IMG/VR virus record: IMGVR_UViG_3300030685_000071
Coordinates: 1-30,966 of that record
DNA from: a virus
Length of the DNA stretch: 30,966 bases
Strand: one strand, 5' to 3'
Shown: positions 21,842 to 29,274 of the stretch, one piece after another
Layout: each line of letters begins with the position of its first letter
Numbering within the stretch: position 1 is the first letter of the stretch
The notes under the pieces: model-generated
Told to the model about the DNA's origin: nothing
Databases searched by the model: none
The model's input: only the letters and a program-made list of their open reading frames with translations
Translations under genes and position numbers: made by a program

Positions 21842-24800
21842 TTATCCTTTCAAACTTCCTTTCTTTACCGACTTATCCCTCAGTGCCTGTTGTTTCTCCA
21901 GTTGACTCAGTATCACAAAAGCATCAATACCATTATCAATTAAATATTGAATCAATTGTCCAAGTCTACTCATTACTGATATATTGGCTGCAATAACAGC
22001 ATTACTATCCGTTGTCGCCTTATTTGTATTGTCACCACCGTCCCCACTGTCCCCAATTGCACTATAATTCCCAGATGCTCTTTGCGATACTCTATTTCTC
22101 CTGATCACATCAAGTACTCCCGGAGCATTCATCCGAATGTTCCGTAGCGTTGGATTATCAACCACCAGTTCGTCCCCACGTTCGCCCATGAGCGTGGGAG
22201 AAGTCACAATCCCTGTTCTGGCCACTCCTCGGTACGGCACATTCCGGTATACTTTTCCATCATCAGCACCAATCACATCCCACCTTCCATCAGCCGCCTG
22301 AGTAACTACCCGGGCACCGGTTGATCCGGAAGTACCTGAACCACCCGATCCGGAAAGAGTTGTTGCCATGATGGCGTTACGTTGTGAGATAATAGAACTA
22401 ACCTGCATTCCCACCGTTACGACTTCCAACGCGGTTATAATGCCCGCCAAAATGGGATTAACGCCATGAACTGCCCATATGTTGGCAATTCCCAACGCAC
22501 CTGCAGCAATAGCCTGGGCAATTCCTATGGCCATATTAGCATCCGCCTGTTTCTTTTTCAGATCCAGTTCCTTTTGTGCAAACTTCTCATTCACCGCCTG
22601 AATTGCTTCAGCGTTATCACCTGCTAAAGTTAATTCTTTTTGTTTCTGTGCTTCCAGACTATCTACTTCGGCCTGATTGGATGCCTGGTTGGCCGCACCG
22701 ATAGCATTTGTTATTTGCACGGCTATCTGGGCATATTCAACAGCTTTTTGCTTCTTGAATGCAGCGATATATTCTTGCTGATCCTTAACAGCAATCTTTT
22801 CTTCATTTAAATGTGCCTTAAGAGCTTTCAGACTCTTCATATACGACAGTTTCTCCTGGTCAAGTCCAAGAGTCTGCCTCATCCGGGCTATTTCTTCAAG
22901 GCGTTTCTTTTCTTCACCAAGTTCATCCTTCGTTCCTGATTTACGAGCCTTAAGTAATACACCATTTGCCGCTGTAACAGCAGTATTAGCAGCATCTACG
23001 GCTTTCTTCTTATCGGCAGCAGAATTAAAGGTAGCATCACGTATTAATTCAGCATAATCCGTTGCATTTTGCAGACGTGCTTCAGCCAGGGTGATTTCAA
23101 GATCATATATCTGACTGTTATAATCCTGTTGGGAGATGGTTCTGTTATCCAGTTCCCCCTGCAGGCGATCCCGTTCCGTTTGTTCGTACTGGGTAGTTAC
23201 GTCCGATATCGATTTAAACGAATCTTCAATAACTTTTAGGTTCGCTTCATTTTCCGTTTTTTGTTTGGCTATCTGAGCATCTTTAATCTGTCCATCAAAT
23301 TCATTATATTCCTTACTTCCTTTTTTATACAGATCTCGTTTCATACCTAAATATTTAATTTCGAGATCCAACAGTTCGGAGTTATACGTTTCTTCATCTT
23401 TTTTACCATCCAACCTGGATTGCTTCAGTAAATTCTTTTCTGCGGATAATTCAGCATCTAAATTATCAAGATTATTCTTTAATGCTTTTTTAGCAGCTGC
23501 GTCTTCTTTTTTTTGATTAGTCGGAGTAGTAAGGTCTACTTTTTCTCCCGGCATTTGTGAAGCCTTTGATAATTTTAATGCACTCCTAAGACCCCCTAAA
23601 GCATTTACGTAAGCAATTTGTTTTTTTACATCCTTATCAAGTTTTGAAATCTGAATTTCTTTATCTTTATTTTGTTCTTTTACAGCTCCACCCAATTGAT
23701 TATTAACTACTATTTCAGCCTTTAGTTGTTCAATATATTTTTGATCATTTTGATAAATCCTTTTAGCACTTGCAATATTTTTATTTAAAAATCCTTCCTG
23801 ATCTTTTTGTTGAACGACCAGTTTTTTCATGGCTTCAATTCGTAACTCTACAGAATGAGTTATTGCATCAGCATCTTTTTGTGCACCACTTTTACTGAGC
23901 AATGCTAATCCACCAAGTGCATTAGTGATGAATTGAGCCAGATATCTGAATACATTGGCTATCGGACCCTTTCCATCTTCCAGGGACAACATAAATGATC
24001 CCCAACTTGATTTCATTTTATCCATATCTCCCGATAAATTATCTGAAGCTATAGTCATTTGTTCCAGGGCAACATTTGTCCCGGTAACCTGTTTGGTAAG
24101 TTCATGAAACCGATCAGCATTTTGAAATAATATCTGAGCTAATCCAAAAAATTCAGTACCAAATTTCTTTTGCAAGGCAATATTATTCCCGGATATCGAT
24201 TGATTGTTTTCAATGGCCTTATTCAGGTCGAACATTCCATTTGTATAATTTTTTGTGTCTGCCTGAAGTTTTACAAGTACACCTTTAAATCCTGTCCCTG
24301 CAGTTTCAGCTTTTACCCCTTTTTCTCCAAAAAGTTCCATCATGGCAGTGGTCTGTTCAAGACTCATACCGGCTGATTTTGCTATTGTACCTACTTTCGA
24401 AATCGATTCTCCTAAATAGTCCACTTCTACAGCACCAAACTTCGAACCTGCCGCCAGTACATTCACTGTCCGGTCACTTTCTAATGCCGACAATCCAAAC
24501 TGATTCATAATAGTAGTAACATTCTTTGTCGATTCGGTCAGATCCATACCGGTGGCCTTACTTAATGTAAGTACCGAACGGGTAACGTCCGAAAGTGCTC
24601 CTACATTGCTCAACAGTTCCGGCTTGGCACTTCCCACCAACTTCATGGCTTCAACGATCTCAACAGCCGATTTACCGTAATCTTTTGCCAGCGATTTAGC
24701 CTTTTCTTTCAGGTAATCCAGATCCTTACCAACAGCACCTGTTAACGCTGATAAATTGGAAAGTGATTTTCCAAACTCCATTGAGTTTTTAGCTAAATAA

Positions 24801-25444
24801 AATAATCCGGAAACAAGTCCAACGATGGCAGTGATAGCAATCATGGTAGGACTTAATAGGAATGTCTTAATCATTGATCCGAACCCGAGTAATGAATTAC
24901 CGGCATAACCCACAATTCCCGGCATTAATGACATATTCTCTATAAATCCGGATACTCCTTTAGAACCCGCACCAATTGAGGAATGCATTTCACGGTATGA
25001 TAAAGTAACCTGACCATTCACGCGCTGAAGTTGCTCCAGCTTTTTACTTTGTTCTTCTACTGTATTCGATCCTTTTTTTACTTCCTTTTGTAACACCTTC
25101 TGTACAGCAATCAATTCATTATATGTTGATCCGCTAAGGTTCTCAAGTACTTTTTTTGTCTGATCGAGTTTAGCCCGGTAATCAGCCTCAATAGCCTGAC
25201 TCTTCTTTACTTGGTCGCCATACATTTTAAGTTTCTTCTGGTTGTCATCCCATGCTTTTCCAGTAGTCTCACCAGCGGATGTCATTCGCTTACTTTCCGC
25301 TGTCAGATCCTCCAGTTCCTTTTCATACTTTTTGGTAGAAGCCACCATCTGATCAATACCCTTGCCATAGTCACTTGAGTCCAGGTACACCCTGATTCCA
25401 CGCTTAAAATCGTTTGCCATAATTCTTGTCTTAATCTCCGTCAA
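21842..25444 (-). CDS. Phage tail tape measure protein
   Basis: A 1200-residue protein that sets tail length and later helps DNA enter the cell. It has long coiled coils (about residues 30-150 and 530-1000), a TP901-like tape measure core (about 225-420, including GTGFKGVLVKLQAD), and hydrophobic stretches near 190-215 and 1015-1065. The C-terminus is rich in S, G and D. Size and domain plan fit a siphovirus-like or myovirus-like long tail. It is the last gene of the right-arm cluster, ending at the bidirectional terminator. A spacer of about 180 bases with a hairpin separates it from the gene before. Confidence 0.92.
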   Translation of the reverse strand: MTEIKTRIMANDFKRGIRVYLDSSDYGKGIDQMVASTKKYEKELEDLTAESKRMTSAGETTGKAWDDNQKKLKMYGDQVKKSQAIEADYRAKLDQTKKVLENLSGSTYNELIAVQKVLQKEVKKGSNTVEEQSKKLEQLQRVNGQVTLSYREMHSSIGAGSKGVSGFIENMSLMPGIVGYAGNSLLGFGSMIKTFLLSPTMIAITAIVGLVSGLFYLAKNSMEFGKSLSNLSALTGAVGKDLDYLKEKAKSLAKDYGKSAVEIVEAMKLVGSAKPELLSNVGALSDVTRSVLTLSKATGMDLTESTKNVTTIMNQFGLSALESDRTVNVLAAGSKFGAVEVDYLGESISKVGTIAKSAGMSLEQTTAMMELFGEKGVKAETAGTGFKGVLVKLQADTKNYTNGMFDLNKAIENNQSISGNNIALQKKFGTEFFGLAQILFQNADRFHELTKQVTGTNVALEQMTIASDNLSGDMDKMKSSWGSFMLSLEDGKGPIANVFRYLAQFITNALGGLALLSKSGAQKDADAITHSVELRIEAMKKLVVQQKDQEGFLNKNIASAKRIYQNDQKYIEQLKAEIVVNNQLGGAVKEQNKDKEIQISKLDKDVKKQIAYVNALGGLRSALKLSKASQMPGEKVDLTTPTNQKKEDAAAKKALKNNLDNLDAELSAEKNLLKQSRLDGKKDEETYNSELLDLEIKYLGMKRDLYKKGSKEYNEFDGQIKDAQIAKQKTENEANLKVIEDSFKSISDVTTQYEQTERDRLQGELDNRTISQQDYNSQIYDLEITLAEARLQNATDYAELIRDATFNSAADKKKAVDAANTAVTAANGVLLKARKSGTKDELGEEKKRLEEIARMRQTLGLDQEKLSYMKSLKALKAHLNEEKIAVKDQQEYIAAFKKQKAVEYAQIAVQITNAIGAANQASNQAEVDSLEAQKQKELTLAGDNAEAIQAVNEKFAQKELDLKKKQADANMAIGIAQAIAAGALGIANIWAVHGVNPILAGIITALEVVTVGMQVSSIISQRNAIMATTLSGSGGSGTSGSTGARVVTQAADGRWDVIGADDGKVYRNVPYRGVARTGIVTSPTLMGERGDELVVDNPTLRNIRMNAPGVLDVIRRNRVSQRASGNYSAIGDSGDGGDNTNKATTDSNAVIAANISVMSRLGQLIQYLIDNGIDAFVILSQLEKQQALRDKSVKKGSLKG

Positions 25445-25552
25445 CTGACGGATTTGGGGTTCTTTATTTTACAAAAGAAATCATAACCCATTTCCTTTTA
25501 AAGGACAACTACATAGTCACCATCGTCCTCACCGTCCCCACTCTTTTAAAAC

Positions 25553-25586
25553 AGAATGCCCCGACTTTAACAAGCCAGGGCATTCT
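25553..25586 (-). terminator. Hairpin upstream of the tape measure gene
   Basis: A perfect 9-bp stem (25553-25561 with 25578-25586) is followed on the minus strand by GTTTT only, so termination may be partial. It lies between the secreted 129-residue protein and the tape measure gene. Confidence 0.5.
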
Positions 25587-25626
25587 TAAATTAACCTTAA
25601 ATCTAATACTATGAAAAAATCAAGAA

Positions 25627-26016
25627 TCAAACATGTCGGGTAGTCTGTCTATTAGTACAACTATTTCCGTTTTGCTGGGTTATGGGTTTATTATTCAAAG
25701 TCGTTAGCGTCCCCATTGTTCCCATTTTTAAATTATAACATCGGCCAGGATCTATCAGTACAAATACGTCCGGTTTAAATAAAATCCCGATATTCATGTC
25801 TCCGGTGTCCACAACGTCACCCACTTTAAAATTTATCACCACCGGAGTAGTCTCAAAACTTACAGGAATAGAAACTACCGGCATAACCTGATAAACCTGT
25901 TCTACTAGAATAAATCCCCCTTTAGGGGTTAGGGGTTCTTTATTTCCCACATCAGATGCTATGGCTGATGTAAACATCAGCGAGAATAGCGCAAGGCAAA
26001 AAATTAGTCTTTTCAT
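25627..26016 (-). CDS. Small secreted protein, unknown function
   Basis: A 129-residue protein with a signal peptide (residues 1-20, hydrophobic, ending AIA before SD). The mature part is beta-rich with VVINFKVGDVVDTG and FVLIDPGRCYNL segments and a cysteine pair (about residues 93 and 117). Residues 26-33 are read from a copy of the G/C-rich palindromic repeat, just behind the signal peptide, so the repeat may have been inserted in frame or the start may be degraded. It lies between the methyltransferase and tape measure genes. The role is unknown; it may act in the periplasm. Confidence 0.5.
   Translation of the reverse strand: MKRLIFCLALFSLMFTSAIASDVGNKEPLTPKGGFILVEQVYQVMPVVSIPVSFETTPVVINFKVGDVVDTGDMNIGILFKPDVFVLIDPGRCYNLKMGTMGTLTTLNNKPITQQNGNSCTNRQTTRHV
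25917..25940 (-). repeat. Third copy of the G/C-rich palindromic repeat, inside a gene
   Basis: This 24-base segment matches 9203-9226 at 23 positions. It is in frame within the secreted-protein gene and encodes residues 26-33 (KEPLTPKG). A 14-base part of the adjoining sequence recurs at 25456-25469. Confidence 0.7.
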
Positions 26017-26097
26017 AAATAATTTTTTTGTTAGTATTAATAAATAATTTCAATGCAAATATTCTGATTTTTACACATTCAATAAAGGACAAAATAA

Positions 26098-26928
26098 TCA
26101 CTTTTTAATTTTCTTATAAAGCATTATATCTGTGTATCCTGAATTATGATTTAAACTCACAGACATTTCTTTTTTAATTGCTCCGTTAAATGGATTATCG
26201 GCTGATAAATTAGTTTCAACCCATTCGCAAAATTCAAGTATAGACGATTTGTTCGAAGTAAAGTAAAAATAGGATGTCCCTTTTAATACGGTTAATACAT
26301 CCAGATAGTTTGCCAGTCTCCAGTAATTTGTATATGTTGATACATCAGTGCTTAAATAGGGAGGATCAACCAGGAATACCACTCCGGTTATATGCTTCCA
26401 ACGTTCAAATAATACTCTGTAATCCTGTTTTACAATGGTAACTTCATTCAGGTAATCATCAGCCCGATCATAATCGTTCTTTTTTACACAATTATAAAAT
26501 GTTTGTTTTTTCAACTCATCAAGGTTCATGACATATTTCATACTAAATAATAAAGAAGCCGAAAGTGTAATATAATCTACAAAACCGGTCTTTTCTTCCA
26601 TTTCTATTCGTGATATGATAATATCCTTAATATCCTTACTTATTATCTTATCATCTGCCGAACCGGCAACAATACGCCTTATATCAGTAAGCAAAACGTT
26701 CGTACGGTCTATATTATTAATACGGATATGATAGTCATCAAAATCATTGTAGATCACTTCCGCGTCAGGATACATCTGTTTAACGGTATGTGACAATAAA
26801 CCGGACCCCCCGAATAGGTCAACAAATAAGGGTGTACTTTTAAAATCCTGTAATGCCACTTTAAAATCAGTTAGGAATCTTCGTTTTTGTCCCTGAAAAG
26901 GCAATGGCGCCTGAGTAAAATTTTTCAT
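26098..26928 (-). CDS. D12-class (Dam-like) DNA adenine methyltransferase
   Basis: Transfers a methyl group from S-adenosylmethionine to adenine N6 in DNA. The 276-residue product has motif X (PFQGQKRRF, residues 10-18), the SAM-binding motif I (FVDLFGGSG, 35-43) and the catalytic motif IV DPPY near residue 187. This order fits the D12/Dam group. No restriction enzyme gene is nearby, so it is an orphan methyltransferase that may protect phage DNA from host restriction or mark it. It starts just downstream of the plus-strand RNA locus, from which it is divergent. Confidence 0.88.
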   Translation of the reverse strand: MKNFTQAPLPFQGQKRRFLTDFKVALQDFKSTPLFVDLFGGSGLLSHTVKQMYPDAEVIYNDFDDYHIRINNIDRTNVLLTDIRRIVAGSADDKIISKDIKDIIISRIEMEEKTGFVDYITLSASLLFSMKYVMNLDELKKQTFYNCVKKNDYDRADDYLNEVTIVKQDYRVLFERWKHITGVVFLVDPPYLSTDVSTYTNYWRLANYLDVLTVLKGTSYFYFTSNKSSILEFCEWVETNLSADNPFNGAIKKEMSVSLNHNSGYTDIMLYKKIKK

Positions 26929-26941
26929 TAAATAATTGTTT

Positions 26942-26973
26942 TTTGAAATTAGTAAATATATTGTTTATCTTTG
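26942..26973 (+). promoter_or_regulatory. Bacteroidota promoter for the plus-strand RNA
   Basis: TTTG at 26942-26945 and TATCTTTG at 26966-26973 are separated by 20 bases, an exact match to the -33/-7 consensus of the phylum's primary sigma factor. Transcription should begin about 6-9 bases later, just at the start of the hairpin at 26979. Confidence 0.8.
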
Positions 26974-26978
26974 CAAAA

Positions 26979-27109
26979 CCACTCATGTACATTTTGAACA
27001 CAAAAAATGCGACTTAGCAACTGAAGGCATTTGGCCCCCGGTTTGCGCTAAGTCGCATCGTTGTGTTAGTACGTGAGTGGTATCTCTACTAACAACCGGG
27101 GGCTTTTTT
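26979..27109 (+). ncRNA. Candidate structured small RNA, about 130 nt
   Basis: Plus-strand RNA predicted from a consensus promoter and an end in six T (27104-27109). Paired arms are 26979-26990 with 27069-27080 (11 of 12), 26997-27003 with 27061-27067 (7 of 7) and 27007-27018 with 27047-27058 (12 of 12), giving one long hairpin. Its 28-base loop holds GCCCCCGGTT (27034-27043), exactly complementary to AACCGGGGGC (27094-27103) outside it, so a pseudoknot or two competing folds are possible; the second fold is an intrinsic terminator. No protein frame of note is present. I recognise no known RNA family. It could act on phage genes or on a host partner, or be a regulatory switch. Confidence 0.7.
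27002..27058 (-). terminator. Minus-strand terminator within the same element
   Basis: Read on the minus strand, the 12-bp stem 27047-27058 with 27007-27018 is directly followed by a T run (27007-27002). It therefore should end transcripts coming from the lysis genes before the methyltransferase gene. Confidence 0.65.
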
Positions 27110-27130
27110 ACTATCCCCCTTAATTTTAAA

Positions 27131-27835
27131 TTATTTAAACCATGCTTTTATCTTCCCCCATATAACCACAAACGGAATCTTCCCAATCAACCACAACCCT
27201 ATCATTCCAATCCCTACCCCACCAATCAACCATTTCCACCAATTGCTCACAGTAGTCTCAGATAACGAAGTTTTAGAATTAAGCGTACTATTCACCCTCA
27301 TAACGCTATCCAATTTAGTCTGTAGTTCCATGGTATAACCTATCTGCAAATTAAGTTTCTCAGTCAACCCCTCCTGAATCTGAATATCCTTTTCGTTTGA
27401 TTCTTTCACGATCCGGATTGTTTCTTTGACTACCGGCGGTTTATTGGTTCCAGGAACAATCGGTTTTGAAGGATCGTAATCCGTGGTATGGGTTTCAATC
27501 GTTTTATTCTTTTTTTCGGATAAATCCGTTTTCTTATCAGCAGTTTTTACGGACTGATCACTCACAGAACCCGTCTGTTTTTCGTCCAACTTTTTGGATA
27601 CTTCAGTATCTGTTTTCAAATTACTTGATAGGTTTGATTTTTCAAGTTTTTTTGTTCCAGAACATGAGCAAAACAGGATTAAAATACAAATAAAAGCGAT
27701 CCGATTTTGATACTGCAGAAATGCGACTATCTTATCATAATTTCGGGGGTTACTCCACCAACGATCATTCCGGATAGCCAGTGCCAGTAAGTTTCTAAAA
27801 AAAATACGTTTTTTTGTTTTCATCATAGTAATCAT
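27131..27835 (-). CDS. Putative unimolecular spanin (lysis lipoprotein)
   Basis: A 234-residue protein with a hydrophobic segment and lipobox-like FCSC (Cys58), a long polar charged linker (residues 60-195, many K, T, E and D) and a C-terminal transmembrane segment (about 199-218). An outer-membrane lipoprotein joined to an inner-membrane anchor is the topology of one-piece spanins, which fuse the two membranes in the last step of lysis. The first 45 residues before the hydrophobic segment are unusual for a lipoprotein; a non-ATG start nearer the segment is possible. It directly follows the endolysin gene. Confidence 0.6.
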   Translation of the reverse strand: MITMMKTKKRIFFRNLLALAIRNDRWWSNPRNYDKIVAFLQYQNRIAFICILILFCSCSGTKKLEKSNLSSNLKTDTEVSKKLDEKQTGSVSDQSVKTADKKTDLSEKKNKTIETHTTDYDPSKPIVPGTNKPPVVKETIRIVKESNEKDIQIQEGLTEKLNLQIGYTMELQTKLDSVMRVNSTLNSKTSLSETTVSNWWKWLIGGVGIGMIGLWLIGKIPFVVIWGKIKAWFK

Positions 27836-27862
27836 TAAATCATATAAATCATAGTTCAGACA

Positions 27863-28399
27863 TTACAACCAACGACTTACTTTATAAATTTGACTTTTCA
27901 ATCTTCTCTTCCTGTAAACACCATCCCCCTCACGGCTTCCGGCTTCATTCGTATTTCCTTCCACGGTGATGGCCATGCTTCCTTGTTTCCATTGATCAAT
28001 AAATCCTACATGCGCGATACGGCCTTTATTGGGGAAATAGATCCCGAAAACATCGGCAGTACCGGGGGTTGAATTTTTCTTTGATCCGCGGGTGTAAATT
28101 ACTTTTTTCGACGGGAACCAGTTTGGAGCGTATCCGGATATCACGGCTTTTATTCCGGCAGTCTTATAGGTCCATGTAATAAAGGCAGCGCACCATGGTT
28201 GACCACGTTTAAGGATGGCAGAATGCAGGTACATTTCAACCCGCTGGCCGTCATTGTGTCCTGTAGCTTCACGAGTACCAATTTCAGCCGTATAAATACG
28301 TGAAACTGTCTCTATGCTACTACCAGCGTTCTGGCCAGATAAACTAGTAATCCCAACAATAAAAAATAAATAGAGTAAGAGAGTTTTAATTTTTGCCAT
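27863..28399 (-). CDS. Secreted CHAP-type endolysin
   Basis: A peptidoglycan hydrolase (amidase or endopeptidase) for host lysis. The 178-residue product has an N-terminal hydrophobic signal (residues 5-22, LLLYLFFIVGITSLSG) and a CHAP-like domain with Cys70 in QPWCAAF, His130 in IAHVGF and a third residue in EGNTN (147-151). These match the Cys-His-Asn/Glu triad of the family. The signal suggests export through the Sec system, with holin-type genes upstream still present. Its first 88 bases overlap the end of the upstream membrane gene in another frame. Confidence 0.82.
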   Translation of the reverse strand: MAKIKTLLLYLFFIVGITSLSGQNAGSSIETVSRIYTAEIGTREATGHNDGQRVEMYLHSAILKRGQPWCAAFITWTYKTAGIKAVISGYAPNWFPSKKVIYTRGSKKNSTPGTADVFGIYFPNKGRIAHVGFIDQWKQGSMAITVEGNTNEAGSREGDGVYRKRRLKSQIYKVSRWL

Positions 28400-28671
28400 G
28401 GTTGTAAGTTTTCGAAATCGGTTTTCATTTTAACTTGTAAATATCTCCGGTGATTACCAAATACAATCCCCAGCATGATCCAGGCTATTGAAATGTAAAT
28501 CACAAACTGGATGATCGCAAATAGTGGAATTTGGAATATCCCGGCATCGAAAACAGCCGCCGTCGGGTCCATCCATCTGAGAACCCCGATACTTAGTAGC
28601 CATACGGCAAACACGACAGGAAGAGTCATAAACTCATGATACTTTTTGAAAAAACGTTTAATTGATTTCAT
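28312..28671 (-). CDS. Membrane protein, holin candidate
   Basis: A 119-residue protein with three hydrophobic segments (about residues 17-33, 45-70 and 97-116) and a basic N-terminus (KSIKRFFKKYHEF). It lies upstream of the endolysin gene in a lysis cluster, which fits a class I holin. The third membrane segment is encoded in DNA that also encodes the endolysin signal peptide in another frame. Its start overlaps the stop of the 128-residue gene by 4 bases (ATGA). No family signature is seen. Confidence 0.6.
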   Translation of the reverse strand: MKSIKRFFKKYHEFMTLPVVFAVWLLSIGVLRWMDPTAAVFDAGIFQIPLFAIIQFVIYISIAWIMLGIVFGNHRRYLQVKMKTDFENLQPWQKLKLSYSIYFLLLGLLVYLARTLVVA

Positions 28672-29054
28672 GATATTATTTTTATAAATGAGGTAAATAC
28701 TTTTTCACTTCCAACTCCGGCAAGGATAACAACTAAGGCAACAAGGGCTGCAATAAGTTTAAACATTTTAGGATTGTCGTTCAGAAAAATAAGAATCCGC
28801 AAACTATCAAATTTTTTATCAACATCCAATCGGCAAACCTTACACTGCTGGTCTATATGTGTTTTATTTGTCTCGATTGCATCCATAATTTCTTTCTGAT
28901 TTTCGGCAGTTTTTTTGTTGATATCATCAAATTTTTCATAAATACCCTCAAAAGTCTTATCTAACGATATTGCCAACAGTCGTAACGTTGTCGGGATCTC
29001 TCCTGTCTGCGTTCCCAAAGCTGTTGTCGTCTGTTTTTCCATGTCCTCACCCAT
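28668..29054 (-). CDS. Single-pass membrane protein of the lysis cluster
   Basis: A 128-residue protein with a coiled-coil-like soluble part (about residues 25-90, with a CKVC pair) and a C-terminal membrane segment (about 98-115, LIAALVALVVILAGVG). The topology recalls phage hemolysin XhlA-like or antiholin proteins that work together with a holin. It is coupled to the next gene by an ATGA overlap. A Met at residue 5 is an alternative start. Confidence 0.55.
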   Translation of the reverse strand: MGEDMEKQTTTALGTQTGEIPTTLRLLAISLDKTFEGIYEKFDDINKKTAENQKEIMDAIETNKTHIDQQCKVCRLDVDKKFDSLRILIFLNDNPKMFKLIAALVALVVILAGVGSEKVFTSFIKIIS

Positions 29055-29065
29055 GATTATATTTT

Positions 29066-29272
29066 TTACATTATTTGATAATTAAATTCACTATCCGCAA
29101 CTGATTCTAAACTGATTCCTATACTTGAAATTTTAGTTCTATAATAATTTTTAGGAGGTATCACTCCATATTCCAAGTTCAGTCCTATAGAGTAAATTTT
29201 ACTCCTTACACGACTTACGGGAGGTATAATTCCAGTGTCTAAAGCAATTCCTATTGAGTTTATTCGTATCAT
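29066..29272 (-). CDS. Small three-repeat protein
   Basis: A 68-residue protein made of nearly three copies of a 22-residue unit with the pattern SIG-x-x-L-(D/E)-x-G-x-IPP (SIG at 6, 28 and 50). Each unit may form a beta-hairpin, making a small solenoid or an oligomeric fibre piece. It is between the spike and lysis genes with 2 bases to the upstream gene. I do not recognise a family; a spike-associated role is only inferred. Confidence 0.6.
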   Translation of the reverse strand: MIRINSIGIALDTGIIPPVSRVRSKIYSIGLNLEYGVIPPKNYYRTKISSIGISLESVADSEFNYQIM

Positions 29273-29274
29273 AA

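Noticed and set aside
25608-25640. Plus-strand start resembling a Bacteroidota gene start (ATGAAAAAATC)
   Set aside because: The frame stops after ten codons.
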